A DNA stretch of 22,202 nt, from the NCBI GenBank assembly GCA_964570525.1, contig CAZMYO010000041.1, positions 1 through 22,202 of the forward strand. Direction: 5' to 3'. Source of the DNA: CAZMYO01 sp964570525. GTDB taxonomy: Bacteria; Patescibacteriota; Patescibacteriia; Magasanikbacterales; GWA2-37-8. The notes beneath the pieces are model-generated. The model was not told the DNA's origin and did no database searches. It was given only the letters and a program-made list of their open reading frames with translations. The position numbers and the translations under genes were made by a program. Positions 8,097 through 15,401 of the stretch are shown here, in pieces. The stretch's first letter is position 1, and each line of letters starts with the position of its first letter.

Positions 8097-10163
8097 TTAT
8101 TTTGAGCTTGCCGGATCGGCTTGTTTTTTACGATATCCTAAAAATAACTTGTTTCCTTCTTTAAACCAAGGAAAGACCAGACGCATAATGGTGCGGGTAA
8201 TGGTAATGGCGGTAAACAGGCTTACCAAAACGCCGGTGGCCAGTACCACGGCAAAACCTTGAATGAAGCCGCTGCCGAACCAAATTAAGAATACACAACT
8301 GATCAAGGTGGTTACGTGGCTATCACGAATTGAGGGCCAGGCGCGAAGGAATGACTCTTCCAGAGCGGAACGAAGCGATTTGCCGAAACGCAATTCTTCC
8401 TTAAGACGCTCAAAGACCAATACGTTAGCGTCAACCGCCATGCCGATAGACAAGATAAATCCGGCAATACCGGCGAGAGTTAAGGTTACACCAATAAACT
8501 TGAAAATCGCTAAGTTTAAAACAGTATAAATCGCCAAAGAACACACCGACAATAAACCCGGCAAGCGGTAATAGATAATCATGAAAAGCATCACGAGGAG
8601 CAGCCCGGCTAACCCGGCCCGAAAACTTTTCTTAAGAGAATCAACGCCGAGGGTGGCGTCTACTTTCTGCTGGCTTAAAAGCTCAACCGGCACGGGTAAG
8701 GCTCCGGAATTTAGGCGCTGCGCCAAGAGCTTGGCGTCGCCAAAGGAGAAGCCGCCGGTAATCACCGCGCTGCCGCTCGTTATTGGTTCGTTTACGCGTG
8801 GAACGCTAATCGGAGTTCCGTCCAAGAAAATAGCCACCGGCTTGCCGGTGTTGCGCGTGGTAATTTCCGAAAATAGTTTGGTGCCCGCATCGTCAAACTG
8901 CAGGCTCACCTGCACCTGTCCGGTGCGGCTGTCTTCCGCCACCTCGGCGCGCTTCAACTGTTTCCCCGAAAGGCCGGTGGTTTTCCATGGTTCGGTCGGA
9001 GGGATGATATCCGCTTTCTGTTTATTGGGTATAAAAATTCTTGCCACCTGATACTCTTGGGTGGTAACTTCCTCGGTCTTATTAATTAAATGATAACCGA
9101 ATTTGCTTTCTACCGGGCCAATAATAGTGTTAATCTTGGCGTCCCAAACCGCCTGTTCAAACTCCGGTACCATATCCCCCTTCTTGAAAGCGCCGAGGTT
9201 TCCACCGCGATCACCCGCCCCGGGTTCGGTGGAATACTTTTTTACGAGATCGGTAAAATTTTGCGGCGTGGCCTCTTTTTTAATTTCTTGAATTTTGGTT
9301 AACGCCTGCTCTTTGGTATAAGTCGGGTTATCGCAGCGCTCGGCGCCCTTAAAACAGATAAGGAGATGCGACGCGGACACGCGTTTTTCTCCGGCCCGCT
9401 CGGCCAAGCGTTTCACAATATTTAAACCGTTAAAACTTTTAATCGGCTCACGGCTTATTTCGCCATCGCGGCGGTCTTTGGCCCAAGTATAAATTTCGGG
9501 GTATAGATCTTGCTTAATAAACCCCAAGTCCCCGCCATTATTTTTGGTCTTATCGTCTTCGGAATATTTAGCCGCGGCTTTTTTAAAGTCTAGTCCGCCG
9601 CGCACCGCGACGAGGGCTTCACGAGATTTTTTCTCGGCGTCTTTATTATAAGCATCAAGTTGTTTTTGTTCCGCCGCAGTGAGTTCTCGCGGCGGTTCGT
9701 TGTTCTGTTCTTTAAATTCCAAAACCGGAGTCTCGCCAATCATTTTAATAGCCTGATTAACATCGGTAACGCCGGGCAACTCTACGATAATGCGGTAATC
9801 GTTTCCGACACGAGTCGTCTGCACTAAGGGCTCGGCCACTCCCAATCCGCCCCGCACCCGGCGTTCAATCACATCGCGTACACCCTCAACAGCGTTCGCC
9901 CGGTCGGCGTCCGGTATCTGCGTAGTGTTGGCTTGGTAAATCAGGTGCGCGCCACCCTGTAAATCTAGACCCAAATTAAAACCGGTGTCTGGCACCCGCG
10001 GTAAACCCAAATTCATTTTTCCATTGATACCGTCAATTGCTTTGTTAAAATAATGGGGGATGACAACGACGGCGCAAAATATTGCCAAAACGATAATTGC
10101 CGCCGTTTTCCAATGAATTTCGGCGCGGGTAATTGTTTTGGAAAATTTTGGTTTAACAGACAT
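8097..10163 (-). CDS. secD: SecD with an embedded parvulin-type prolyl isomerase insert
   Basis: 688 aa, about 240 more than SecD cores of this type. SecD parts: first helix ~20-38; GLDLQGG at 65-71; start of the P1 domain (VIERRV, GVAEPLVQ, IIVELPGV) to ~151; resumption at ~405 (GQVQVSLQFDD, FLDGTPISVPRV, ALPVPVELL); then five C-terminal helices with GFILSIGMAVDANVLVFERL. The insert (~155-395) holds a C-terminal parvulin half (GGLDFKKAAAKYSEDD, NNGGDLGFIKQDL, 189-220) and then a complete PpiC/parvulin domain (~259-366: VSASHLLICF, FTDLVKKYSTEPGA, GGNLGAFKKGDMVPEFEQAV, GPVESKFGYHLI). It sits in the extracytoplasmic head, so isomerase activity would act on emerging substrates. It is the first gene of secDF. 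Assignment of both parts is firm; enzymatic activity is inferred. Confidence 0.95.
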   Translation of the reverse strand: MSVKPKFSKTITRAEIHWKTAAIIVLAIFCAVVVIPHYFNKAIDGINGKMNLGLPRVPDTGFNLGLDLQGGAHLIYQANTTQIPDADRANAVEGVRDVIERRVRGGLGVAEPLVQTTRVGNDYRIIVELPGVTDVNQAIKMIGETPVLEFKEQNNEPPRELTAAEQKQLDAYNKDAEKKSREALVAVRGGLDFKKAAAKYSEDDKTKNNGGDLGFIKQDLYPEIYTWAKDRRDGEISREPIKSFNGLNIVKRLAERAGEKRVSASHLLICFKGAERCDNPTYTKEQALTKIQEIKKEATPQNFTDLVKKYSTEPGAGDRGGNLGAFKKGDMVPEFEQAVWDAKINTIIGPVESKFGYHLINKTEEVTTQEYQVARIFIPNKQKADIIPPTEPWKTTGLSGKQLKRAEVAEDSRTGQVQVSLQFDDAGTKLFSEITTRNTGKPVAIFLDGTPISVPRVNEPITSGSAVITGGFSFGDAKLLAQRLNSGALPVPVELLSQQKVDATLGVDSLKKSFRAGLAGLLLVMLFMIIYYRLPGLLSVCSLAIYTVLNLAIFKFIGVTLTLAGIAGFILSIGMAVDANVLVFERLKEELRFGKSLRSALEESFLRAWPSIRDSHVTTLISCVFLIWFGSGFIQGFAVVLATGVLVSLFTAITITRTIMRLVFPWFKEGNKLFLGYRKKQADPASSK

Positions 10164-10414
10164 ACAGATAAAAATTTCAAAATCCTAATTTCCAATTTCC
10201 AACCATCAGTTTCCCTCCCCTTTTAGGGGAGGGGTGAGGTATTTGGCCGTTGTGATAACACTCCCTCCTCCGTCTCTGCCTACCGGCAAGCAGGCTCCCC
10301 CTAATGTATGGGGAGGGATACCTTTGACATTTTCCGCCATAGGCGGATCAGCCTTTGGCTAAGAAATTTGAGCTTTGATATTGATTTGACATTGGTAATT
10401 GGAGATTTGACATT
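10164..10414 (-). other. Long secDF leader with palindromic repeats; no gene
   Basis: This gene-free stretch lies between the predicted secDF start site and the secD ATG. It holds AT-rich degenerate phrases (atttccaatttcc; tttgacattggtaattgg), a hairpin of the CCCTCCCC/GGGGAGGG type at 10211-10231, a related arm pair near 10293-10317 (ctccccctaatgtatggggag), and a palindrome variant TCCGCC-ATA-GGCGGA at 10332-10347. I see no convincing ORF in it. Confidence 0.6.
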
Positions 10415-10420
10415 TCGGGG

Positions 10421-10449
10421 ATATTACCTTTTTTGTCTTTTTTTGGCAA
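10421..10449 (-). promoter_or_regulatory. Probable secDF promoter
   Basis: Minus strand: TTGCCA (complement of 10444-10449, 5/6 match), a 17-bp spacer and TAATAT (complement of 10421-10426, 4/6). It would give a ~250-nt leader. It is divergent from the candidate ncRNA promoter at 10510. Confidence 0.45.
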
Positions 10450-10509
10450 GTGGACTGGAGGTGGATAAAATGAGGGTGGTTTTGTTCCTACGCCCAACAC
10501 GGACAAGAC

Positions 10510-10537
10510 TTGACAAATTGTATGGGTTTGCTAACAT
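10510..10537 (+). promoter_or_regulatory. Promoter of candidate ncRNA 1
   Basis: Perfect -35 TTGACA (10510-10515), a 16-bp spacer, and TAACAT (10532-10537) directly preceded by TGC, an extended -10. Expected start near 10545. Confidence 0.65.
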
Positions 10538-10544
10538 GCTGATA

Positions 10545-10735
10545 GTTATGCCCCCTCTGTGCTGCCCGAGCAGGCCAGTAACTGGCTCGGTCTCCAACGC
10601 AGAGTAGTGATGCCCCGTAGCGTTGCCCGCTGAAATCGGGAGGCCACCGAACTGGCGGCTCCGCTCCCGAAGTAGATCGGTCTACGACGCTACGAGTTTT
10701 ATCCCAGCCCAACTCTTTTCGGAGAAGGGCTTTTT
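10545..10735 (+). ncRNA. Candidate structured ncRNA 1 (~190 nt), unknown family
   Basis: A promoter and an intrinsic terminator bound a stretch without a credible ORF that folds densely by hand. Stems: CTCTGTG (10555-10561) with CGCAGAG (10598-10604), enclosing CCGAG (10566-10570)/CTCGG (10586-10590) and CCAG/CTGG with loop TAA; then a perfect 8-bp stem CGTAGCGT (10616-10623)/ACGCTACG (10687-10694) closing a three-way junction. The junction arms are TCGGGAG (10636-10642)/CTCCCGA (10664-10670) and GTAGA-TCGG-TCTAC (10672-10685). I find no hallmarks of tmRNA, RNase P RNA, SRP RNA or a T-box. The structure is directly seen; transcription and function are inferred. Confidence 0.65.
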
Positions 10736-10740
10736 CTTTC
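10706..10740 (+). terminator. Terminator of candidate ncRNA 1
   Basis: AGCCC-AA-CTC, loop, GAG-AA-GGGCT (10706-10731), followed by a T-rich tract (tttttctttct). Confidence 0.75.
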
Positions 10741-10788
10741 TCCTACGCCCCGTGACACCTTTTATATTTCTTCCCGGAGCCACATGAC

Positions 10789-10818
10789 TTGACATCATGT
10801 ATCAAACCATGCTACATT
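10789..10818 (+). promoter_or_regulatory. Promoter of candidate ncRNA 2
   Basis: Perfect -35 TTGACA (10789-10794), an 18-bp spacer and TACATT (10813-10818) preceded by TGC, again an extended -10. Expected start near 10824. Confidence 0.65.
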
Positions 10819-10823
10819 GATTA

Positions 10824-10975
10824 CAATCCGCGATGAAGGGTCCTATCCCCATGAAGTCGCGGGGTTGTACGCTCTCGGAGGACCGAGGCGTACCCCGCGG
10901 GTTGTGCTATCCGACAGGATCAGTCAGTCCCGCGTCCATCCCGCCGCATTCTATTAGTATAGAGTGCGGTATTTC
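10824..10975 (+). ncRNA. Candidate structured ncRNA 2 (~150 nt) with competing folds, unknown family
   Basis: Bounded by a strong promoter and a terminator, with no credible ORF. A robust hairpin is GTACGC-(T)-CTCGG-AGGA-CCGAG-GCGTAC (10867-10893). Around it, GC modules compete: CCGCGA (10828-10833) can pair TCGCGG (10857-10862); CGCGGGG (10858-10864) can pair CCCCGCG (10893-10899), extending the central hairpin; ACAATCCGCG (10823-10832) can pair CGCGGGTTGT (10896-10905) as a closing stem; and CGCGGG (10896-10901) can pair CCCGCG (10929-10934) around the hairpin ATCC-GACA-GGAT (10909-10920). The rod-like closing fold faintly recalls 6S RNA, but I cannot assign that. Folds are seen; function is unknown. 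Confidence 0.65.
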
Positions 10976-10983
10976 TTTTATCT
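10944..10983 (+). terminator. Terminator of candidate ncRNA 2
   Basis: CCGCATTCTAT-TAGT-ATAGAGTGCGG (10944-10969; 11 pairs with one G-U), followed by TATTTCTTTTATCT. Confidence 0.75.
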
Positions 10984-11097
10984 CCCATGACATTTCTTAA
11001 ACTTCTTCCCGCTGCCGCCCGCCTCTCTTTCCATCGCATAACCATTCGGCTCTGGGGCACCAGCAAGCTCGGCGGACTCCGCTTAATTTAATGCTGC

Positions 11098-13953
11098 TTA
11101 AATATTCCTGCCATGGCAGTGTTTAAACTTCTTCGGTCGCCCATCGGGATGTTTCGCTCCGCATGGACATGGGTCATTACGCCCGACATCAGCCCCGTCA
11201 GCCGTCTTTGCTTTTCCGCCCAAGGCGGATCCGCCTTGGGCGGAATTGTTTCCTTGTTTGTTGCCCGCCGTCTTCTCCGCTCCCTGCAAAATCAAATTCT
11301 CGCTTGCCATCACGCTCGGGGCGAGCTCTATCCCGATACTCATCTTGTAAATAGAATACACTACCTCTTTTTGAATCAAACTCAAAAGCTCGTTGAACAT
11401 CCGGTAGGTTTCTTTTTTGTATTCGACCAAGGGATCGCGCTGGCCGTAGCCGCGGAGCCCGATGCCGGTGCGCAAATAATCTACGGCGACCAAATGTTCT
11501 ACCCACAAGTTATCAATCGAGCGAAGCAGGAGCTGTTTTTCTATCTCGAGCATCATCTCCGGGTGCGGCGCTTTTTTAACCAGGAATTCATCGTATTTAT
11601 TTTGAGAAAGTTCGGTCAGATATTCAATAATCTTGGTGCGTTCGGAAACGGAATCCATTTTGTCCGGACCGTGCTTGCCAAAAACAAGCAGGGTTTCTTT
11701 TTCCTCGGCACTCAATGGGAATATGGTTTGCATCGTCTCATAAATCTCCTGCATATTCCAAGCGCTCAACTCCTCGGTGTTGGTATGGAAAGAAATTACC
11801 TGCTCAATCTCGGCTTCCACCATGTTCAAGATCATCTCGCGTAGAGACGTTGGTTCGGCCAACACCTCCCTACCCTCCTTGCCAGGAGGGATTTGCAATT
11901 CCCCTCTAGAAAGAGGGGTAGGGGTGTGTTCGTTTTTTTTCTCTCTCGCAAACCCTTCCAGAATATCCCGGCGCTTGCCATAAATAACTTCGCGGTGGCG
12001 ATTGATTACGTCATCGTATTCAAGCAAGTGCTTGCGGGTGTCAAAGTGAAAACCTTCCACTTTCTTTTGGGCGGATTCAATAATACGCGTAATCGTGCGC
12101 TGCTCGATGGGCATATCGTCGGGCACCCGCAAAGCCTGCATCGCGCGGCGAATTCTGTCGCCGGCAAAAATTCTCATCAAATCATCTTCGGTGGATAAAT
12201 AAAATTGAGTTTCACCCGAATCGCCCTGGCGCCCGGCGCGGCCGCGCAGCTGGTTATCAATACGCCGCGATTCGTGGCGTTCGGTGCCTAAAACAAACAG
12301 ACCCCCAGCCTCTCGAGCCTTGATGGCCTCTTCGGCATCTGGCGGATTACCACCCAAAATAATATCCACGCCGCGGCCAGCCATGTTGGTGGCAAGGGTT
12401 ACCGCGCCAGGCCGGCCGGCCTGCGCGATGATTTCACCTTCGCGCTCGTGGTTCTTGGCGTTTAAAATTTCATGCTTAATCCCCTCTCGCTCCAGGTAGA
12501 GGCTAAGCGCTTCGTTTTTCTCAACCGAAATGGTACCGATCAAAACCGGCTGCCCTTTAGCCTGAAATTCTTTTACGGTTTTGGCGATGGCCGTGTACTT
12601 GGCCGCCTCGGTTCGATAAATTCTGTCCGGATGATCGCTGCGGCGCGCGCCTTTGTTGGTGGGTATCACCACCACCTCGAGCTTATAAATTTTACCAAAC
12701 TCCTCCGCTTCGGTTACGGCCGTTCCCGTCATGCCCGAAAGTTTCTGATACATGCGGAAATAATTTTGGAAAGTAACCGTGGCCATAGTCTGGCTTTCGC
12801 GCTGAATGGCCACACCCTCTTTAGCCTCAATCGCCTGGTGAAGCCCTTCCGAATAGCGCCGGCCGAGCATTTTCCGGCCGGTAAATTCATCCACAATAAT
12901 TACCTCATCGTTTTCTACCACATAATCGCGGTCGCGCTTAAACAAAGTCATGGCGCGCAGCGCCTGCTCAACATGATGCACGGTGCTCATTCCCCCCTCG
13001 GCATAAATATTCGTGATTCCGAGCCAGCCTTCCATCTTTTTGAGACCACCCTCGGTGAGTGTCGCCGCGCGTAATTTTTCGTCCACGTTATAATCGTCAT
13101 TTTCCAGGAGTCCTTCCACCAATTTGGCAAAATCATAATACTGGTCGGTGGCTTTTTCGGCCGGAGCCGAAATAATAAGCGGGGTGCGCGCTTCATCAAT
13201 GAGGATGGAATCTACTTCGTCGACAATGGCATAGTTGAGGCCGCGCTGCGACATTTCTTCCAAACTCTGAACCATATTGTCGCGCAAATAATCAAAACCG
13301 AATTCGTTATTCGTGCCATAGACAATATCGGAGCGGTAAGCGTCCTGCCGGCCGCATTTTTCCAAATACTCATACTCCACTTTGTAGGCACCTTTCAAGT
13401 CGCGCTCAATGTCCGCCGGGCTCCCTTCCTCGAGCGCCACCGGAGCGAGAGATTTCGAGTTATAGCGGTACGAAACCAATAAATTTTGAGTCACGCCCAC
13501 CGTTAAACCTAAAAAATCATAAATCTGCCCCATCCATACAGCGTCGCGCTTGGCCAGATAATCGTTAACCGTAACAACATGGACGCCCAAGCCCCCAAGC
13601 GCGTTAAGGTAAGCCGGGAGGGTCGCGACCAGAGTTTTACCTTCACCGGTGCGCATTTCCGCGATAGTTCCGCGATGGAGAGCGATGCCGCCGATCAACT
13701 GCACATCAAAATGGCGCATGCCGGTAACACGCCGCGAGGCTTCGCGTACCACGGCAAAGGCTTCAGGAAGTATTCCGTCAAGCGTTTCTCCTTGCCCCAG
13801 ACGGTTCTTAAATTCAGAAGTTTTTGCTTTCAGTTCAGCGTCGCTTAACTTTAAAAGCGCCGGTTCGAAAGCGTTAATTTTTTCTACCAGCGGTTGCATC
13901 TCGGCCAAGACTTTGGCGTTCGGATCACCAAAAATTCTAGTTAAAAAAGACAT
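11098..13953 (-). CDS. secA: Protein translocase ATPase SecA
   Basis: 951 aa. The motor that binds preproteins and drives them through SecYEG using ATP. Seen: MRTGEGKT Walker A at ~100-107; YAIVDEVDSILIDEARTPLI (DEAD-type Walker B) at ~241-260; GRGVDIILGG; GRAGRQGDSGETQFYLS; helical scaffold and wing; and a C-terminal zinc tail NDPCPCG...FKHCHGRNI (C-x-C...C-H) that binds metal and SecB or membrane. Oddities: a ~45-residue segment between NLLVSYRYN and RSDIVYGTNN longer than in E. coli; an in-frame insert at ~673-695 (HTPTPLSRGELQIPPGKEG) encoded by facing palindromic arms; and a second at ~901-912 (SAQGGSALGGK) encoded by a perfect 32-bp palindrome. Both lie in variable linkers and do not touch the motor. 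There is no SD. Confidence 0.98.
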   Translation of the reverse strand: MSFLTRIFGDPNAKVLAEMQPLVEKINAFEPALLKLSDAELKAKTSEFKNRLGQGETLDGILPEAFAVVREASRRVTGMRHFDVQLIGGIALHRGTIAEMRTGEGKTLVATLPAYLNALGGLGVHVVTVNDYLAKRDAVWMGQIYDFLGLTVGVTQNLLVSYRYNSKSLAPVALEEGSPADIERDLKGAYKVEYEYLEKCGRQDAYRSDIVYGTNNEFGFDYLRDNMVQSLEEMSQRGLNYAIVDEVDSILIDEARTPLIISAPAEKATDQYYDFAKLVEGLLENDDYNVDEKLRAATLTEGGLKKMEGWLGITNIYAEGGMSTVHHVEQALRAMTLFKRDRDYVVENDEVIIVDEFTGRKMLGRRYSEGLHQAIEAKEGVAIQRESQTMATVTFQNYFRMYQKLSGMTGTAVTEAEEFGKIYKLEVVVIPTNKGARRSDHPDRIYRTEAAKYTAIAKTVKEFQAKGQPVLIGTISVEKNEALSLYLEREGIKHEILNAKNHEREGEIIAQAGRPGAVTLATNMAGRGVDIILGGNPPDAEEAIKAREAGGLFVLGTERHESRRIDNQLRGRAGRQGDSGETQFYLSTEDDLMRIFAGDRIRRAMQALRVPDDMPIEQRTITRIIESAQKKVEGFHFDTRKHLLEYDDVINRHREVIYGKRRDILEGFAREKKNEHTPTPLSRGELQIPPGKEGREVLAEPTSLREMILNMVEAEIEQVISFHTNTEELSAWNMQEIYETMQTIFPLSAEEKETLLVFGKHGPDKMDSVSERTKIIEYLTELSQNKYDEFLVKKAPHPEMMLEIEKQLLLRSIDNLWVEHLVAVDYLRTGIGLRGYGQRDPLVEYKKETYRMFNELLSLIQKEVVYSIYKMSIGIELAPSVMASENLILQGAEKTAGNKQGNNSAQGGSALGGKAKTADGADVGRNDPCPCGAKHPDGRPKKFKHCHGRNI
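11214..11245. repeat. Perfect 32-bp palindrome in the SecA C-terminal linker
   Basis: TTCCGCCCAAGGCGGA followed by its exact reverse complement. The core CCGCCCAAGGCGGA recurs at 21941-21954, and a related form (CCCGCCTTGGGCGGG) lies at 6693-6707 within the dual Cys4 gene. A degenerate relative lies at 10332-10347. This is a dispersed palindromic element that tolerates in-frame insertion. Confidence 0.85.
11868..11935. repeat. Second palindromic insert in secA (CCCCTC/GAGGGG type)
   Basis: Two adjacent hairpins, CCCTCCTTGCCAGGAGGG and CCCCTCTAGAAAGAGGGG, are flanked by outer complementary arms (aacacctccctacc / ggtaggggtgtgtt). They encode residues ~673-695 of SecA. An intergenic relative lies at 10211-10231 (CCCTCCCC/GGGGAGGG). 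The encoded phrase TPLSRGEL...IPPGKEG has the look of a translated repeat element rather than native SecA. Confidence 0.75.
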
Positions 13954-13988
13954 AATTAATTAAAATAAGGCCTGAATAAGGCCCTATC

Positions 13989-14018
13989 ATTCTAGCAAAA
14001 AAGCAGAAAAAATACAAG
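13989..14018 (-). promoter_or_regulatory. secA promoter
   Basis: Minus strand: extended -10 TGC-TAGAAT (-10 complement of 13989-13994) with weak -35 TTGTAT (complement of 14013-14018) at 18 bp. The leader holds a small hairpin GGCCT-GAATA-AGGCC (13969-13983). Confidence 0.55.
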
Positions 14019-14072
14019 GGTTTTCCCAGAAAAGCTTGATGTTTCAGCCGCTGGCAGCCCACCACTTGCCTG

Positions 14073-14741
14073 CTATTCACCGGTAGGTGGAGGTGGCGGC
14101 AGGGGCACGACGGAACCGGGCCAAAACGATTCCTTTAATTCACGGGCTTTAAAGGCCTTGTCGTCAAAGTATTTTTCAGATTCTTTTTTAGGTTCGATTT
14201 TAGTTTCTCTTTTGCGAGAAGCACTAAACTTTTCCAGGGCGGTGATATGCGATTTTACCGCAGCCGTTGCCTGCTTAAGGACGGCAGGAATCCTTCTGTT
14301 GCCTATTTGGTAAAATTTCTTGATTTCCTCGGGTATTAGTTTCTCGCGCGTAAACACTTTGGCGTTGTCTATCGCTTCCTTTTGTTTAGTGGTAAACGGC
14401 GTTGGCAGATAGGGAGCTTTAAAAGCGTAAGCTAACACAGCTGGCATTTTTGCCGTTTTACGTTGTACTAACTCCTCCACCTTCCGTGCGAACTTTTTCC
14501 AGGGCGACATCAAAACTGGTATTTTCTCGGCTTCTTCATTAAGTTCGGTCGCTTCTTCCAATATTGCTAAGTCGTCAATAAGTCTTAGAATCTCTTGCCA
14601 AACCTTGGTGAACGCTCTAGGCATTAGTTCAGGCATTTCTATTTTTTCCTCTTCAAAGTCGCCTTCGTCATCTTCAAAGTCGCCTTCGTCTATAATTAGC
14701 TCTATGTCTTTAGGAGGAATAAAAGGTGGTTTTTCGGACAT
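14073..14741 (-). CDS. Acidic, helical protein of unknown function
   Basis: 222 aa, no signal peptide or membrane helix. The N-terminus is strongly acidic and contains a tandem duplication (EGDFEDDEGDFEEE), mirrored in the DNA by a repeated cttcaaagtcgccttcgtc. The middle (residues ~40-170) is Lys/Glu/Ala-rich and probably alpha-helical (KVWQEILRLIDDLAILEEAT; IGNRRIPAVLKQATAAVKSH). The C-terminus ends in a polyproline run (VPLPPPPPTGE). I recognise no family. No SD is adjacent to the ATG; an AAGGGAG sits too far upstream (~24 bases) to serve. Coding status is supported by length, composition and lack of a better frame. It looks cytoplasmic, possibly a scaffold or binding protein. Confidence 0.75.
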   Translation of the reverse strand: MSEKPPFIPPKDIELIIDEGDFEDDEGDFEEEKIEMPELMPRAFTKVWQEILRLIDDLAILEEATELNEEAEKIPVLMSPWKKFARKVEELVQRKTAKMPAVLAYAFKAPYLPTPFTTKQKEAIDNAKVFTREKLIPEEIKKFYQIGNRRIPAVLKQATAAVKSHITALEKFSASRKRETKIEPKKESEKYFDDKAFKARELKESFWPGSVVPLPPPPPTGE

Positions 14742-14816
14742 AAAATAAATTTGCTTTACTAAGCTCCCTTAAGTTTAGCCTTTCTTGTTCAAAAAGTCTA
14801 TCTCTATGGTGAAGAT

Positions 14817-14843
14817 AACCCTGCACCGCTCTGGTGCAGGGTT
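14817..14843 (-). repeat. Twin hairpin A, downstream of the 151-aa gene
   Basis: AACCCTGCACC-GCTCT-GGTGCAGGGTT, a perfect 11-bp stem. It lies 15 bases after the 151-aa gene's stop and may act as its terminator, though the following T-run is weak. Near-identical in sequence and loop to the hairpin at 15377-15401. Confidence 0.8.
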
Positions 14844-14857
14844 GTTGGCGAACTGCT

Positions 14858-15313
14858 TTACTTTTCCTCGGGCAAGCCGGATTCCTCGGAAGAGCCAAAC
14901 CGCTCCTCCAGACGGCGCATGATCGCCGGGCCGAACCGTTGCGAAAAGGTAGTGGTGAGAAAAGCGGCGAAAAAATCCACACTCGACCGGCCAAGCGCGG
15001 GGCCGACACTCGGCATTATAAAAAATACCGAGAGAATTGTAAATGGCAGCATCGCCAGCGGCGGCAAAATGAATTTCTTCCATTCAAAGGTTTGCCGGCG
15101 CCAATGCTTGAGTAAATCGTTGAGCGCCCACCAGCCGATTCCCACCAGCGTACCAAAAAAACAGTACCAGCTGAAATAGGGTTTTTTCACCAGCTCGAAA
15201 AAAGAATCGAGCGGCGCTTCCGCCTCGGCGGCCAGGCCCATTGGCCCCAAACAGAGGATAATGAGTAGAACACAAGCGAGGCAGACGACAGCCAGACGTT
15301 TGAACGTGGCCAT
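14858..15313 (-). CDS. Small exported or membrane protein, unknown family
   Basis: 151 aa. ATG at 15313 with SD AAAGGAG 6 bases upstream. The N-terminus (MATFKRLAVVCLACVLLIIL...LGPMGLAAEAEA) is a signal peptide or first helix. Two more hydrophobic stretches follow (WYCFFGTLVGIGWWAL at ~49-64; FILPPLAMLPFTILSVFFIM at ~80-100), then an amphipathic C-terminal region ending in an acidic tail (SSEESGLPEEK). Two to three membrane segments are likely. It has its own promoter (TTGACA, complement of 15372-15377) and is flanked by twin hairpins, so it seems an independent transcription unit downstream of the MFS gene. I do not recognise the family. Confidence 0.8.
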   Translation of the reverse strand: MATFKRLAVVCLACVLLIILCLGPMGLAAEAEAPLDSFFELVKKPYFSWYCFFGTLVGIGWWALNDLLKHWRRQTFEWKKFILPPLAMLPFTILSVFFIMPSVGPALGRSSVDFFAAFLTTTFSQRFGPAIMRRLEERFGSSEESGLPEEK

Positions 15314-15348
15314 TATTCACTCCTTTGCGGCAACTAGAGCCGCACAAC

Positions 15349-15377
15349 TATTTAAACATACCCGCTAACTTTGTCAA
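15349..15377 (-). promoter_or_regulatory. Promoter of the 151-aa gene
   Basis: Minus strand: perfect TTGACA (complement of 15372-15377), a 17-bp spacer and TAAATA (complement of 15349-15354; weak -10). It begins directly after hairpin B. Confidence 0.45.
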
Positions 15378-15401
15378 CCCTGCACCGCTCTGGTGCGGGG
15401 T
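15377..15401 (-). repeat. Twin hairpin B, at the end of the MFS gene
   Basis: ACCCTGCACC-GCTCT-GGTGCGGGGT. On the minus strand it overlaps the last base of the MFS stop codon and runs straight into the next promoter's TTGACA. Same loop and nearly the same stem as 14817-14843, in the same orientation. Confidence 0.8.

Noticed and set aside
10308..10712. 99-aa plus and 74-aa minus ORFs over the ncRNA region
   Set aside because: They overlap promoter elements and dense stem sequences, with no plausible start signals or protein-like composition.
10545..10975. tmRNA, RNase P RNA, SRP RNA or T-box in the secD-secA gap
   Set aside because: None of their hallmark sequences (RNase P GAGGAAAGTCC/ACAGAAA, SRP GGAAG-AGCAG loop, tmRNA tRNA-like ends, T-box TGGNACC) is present.
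10987..11091. 34-aa ORF (MTFLKLLPAAARLSFHRITI...) after candidate ncRNA 2
   Set aside because: No SD, begins within the terminator's downstream tract, and there is no supporting context.
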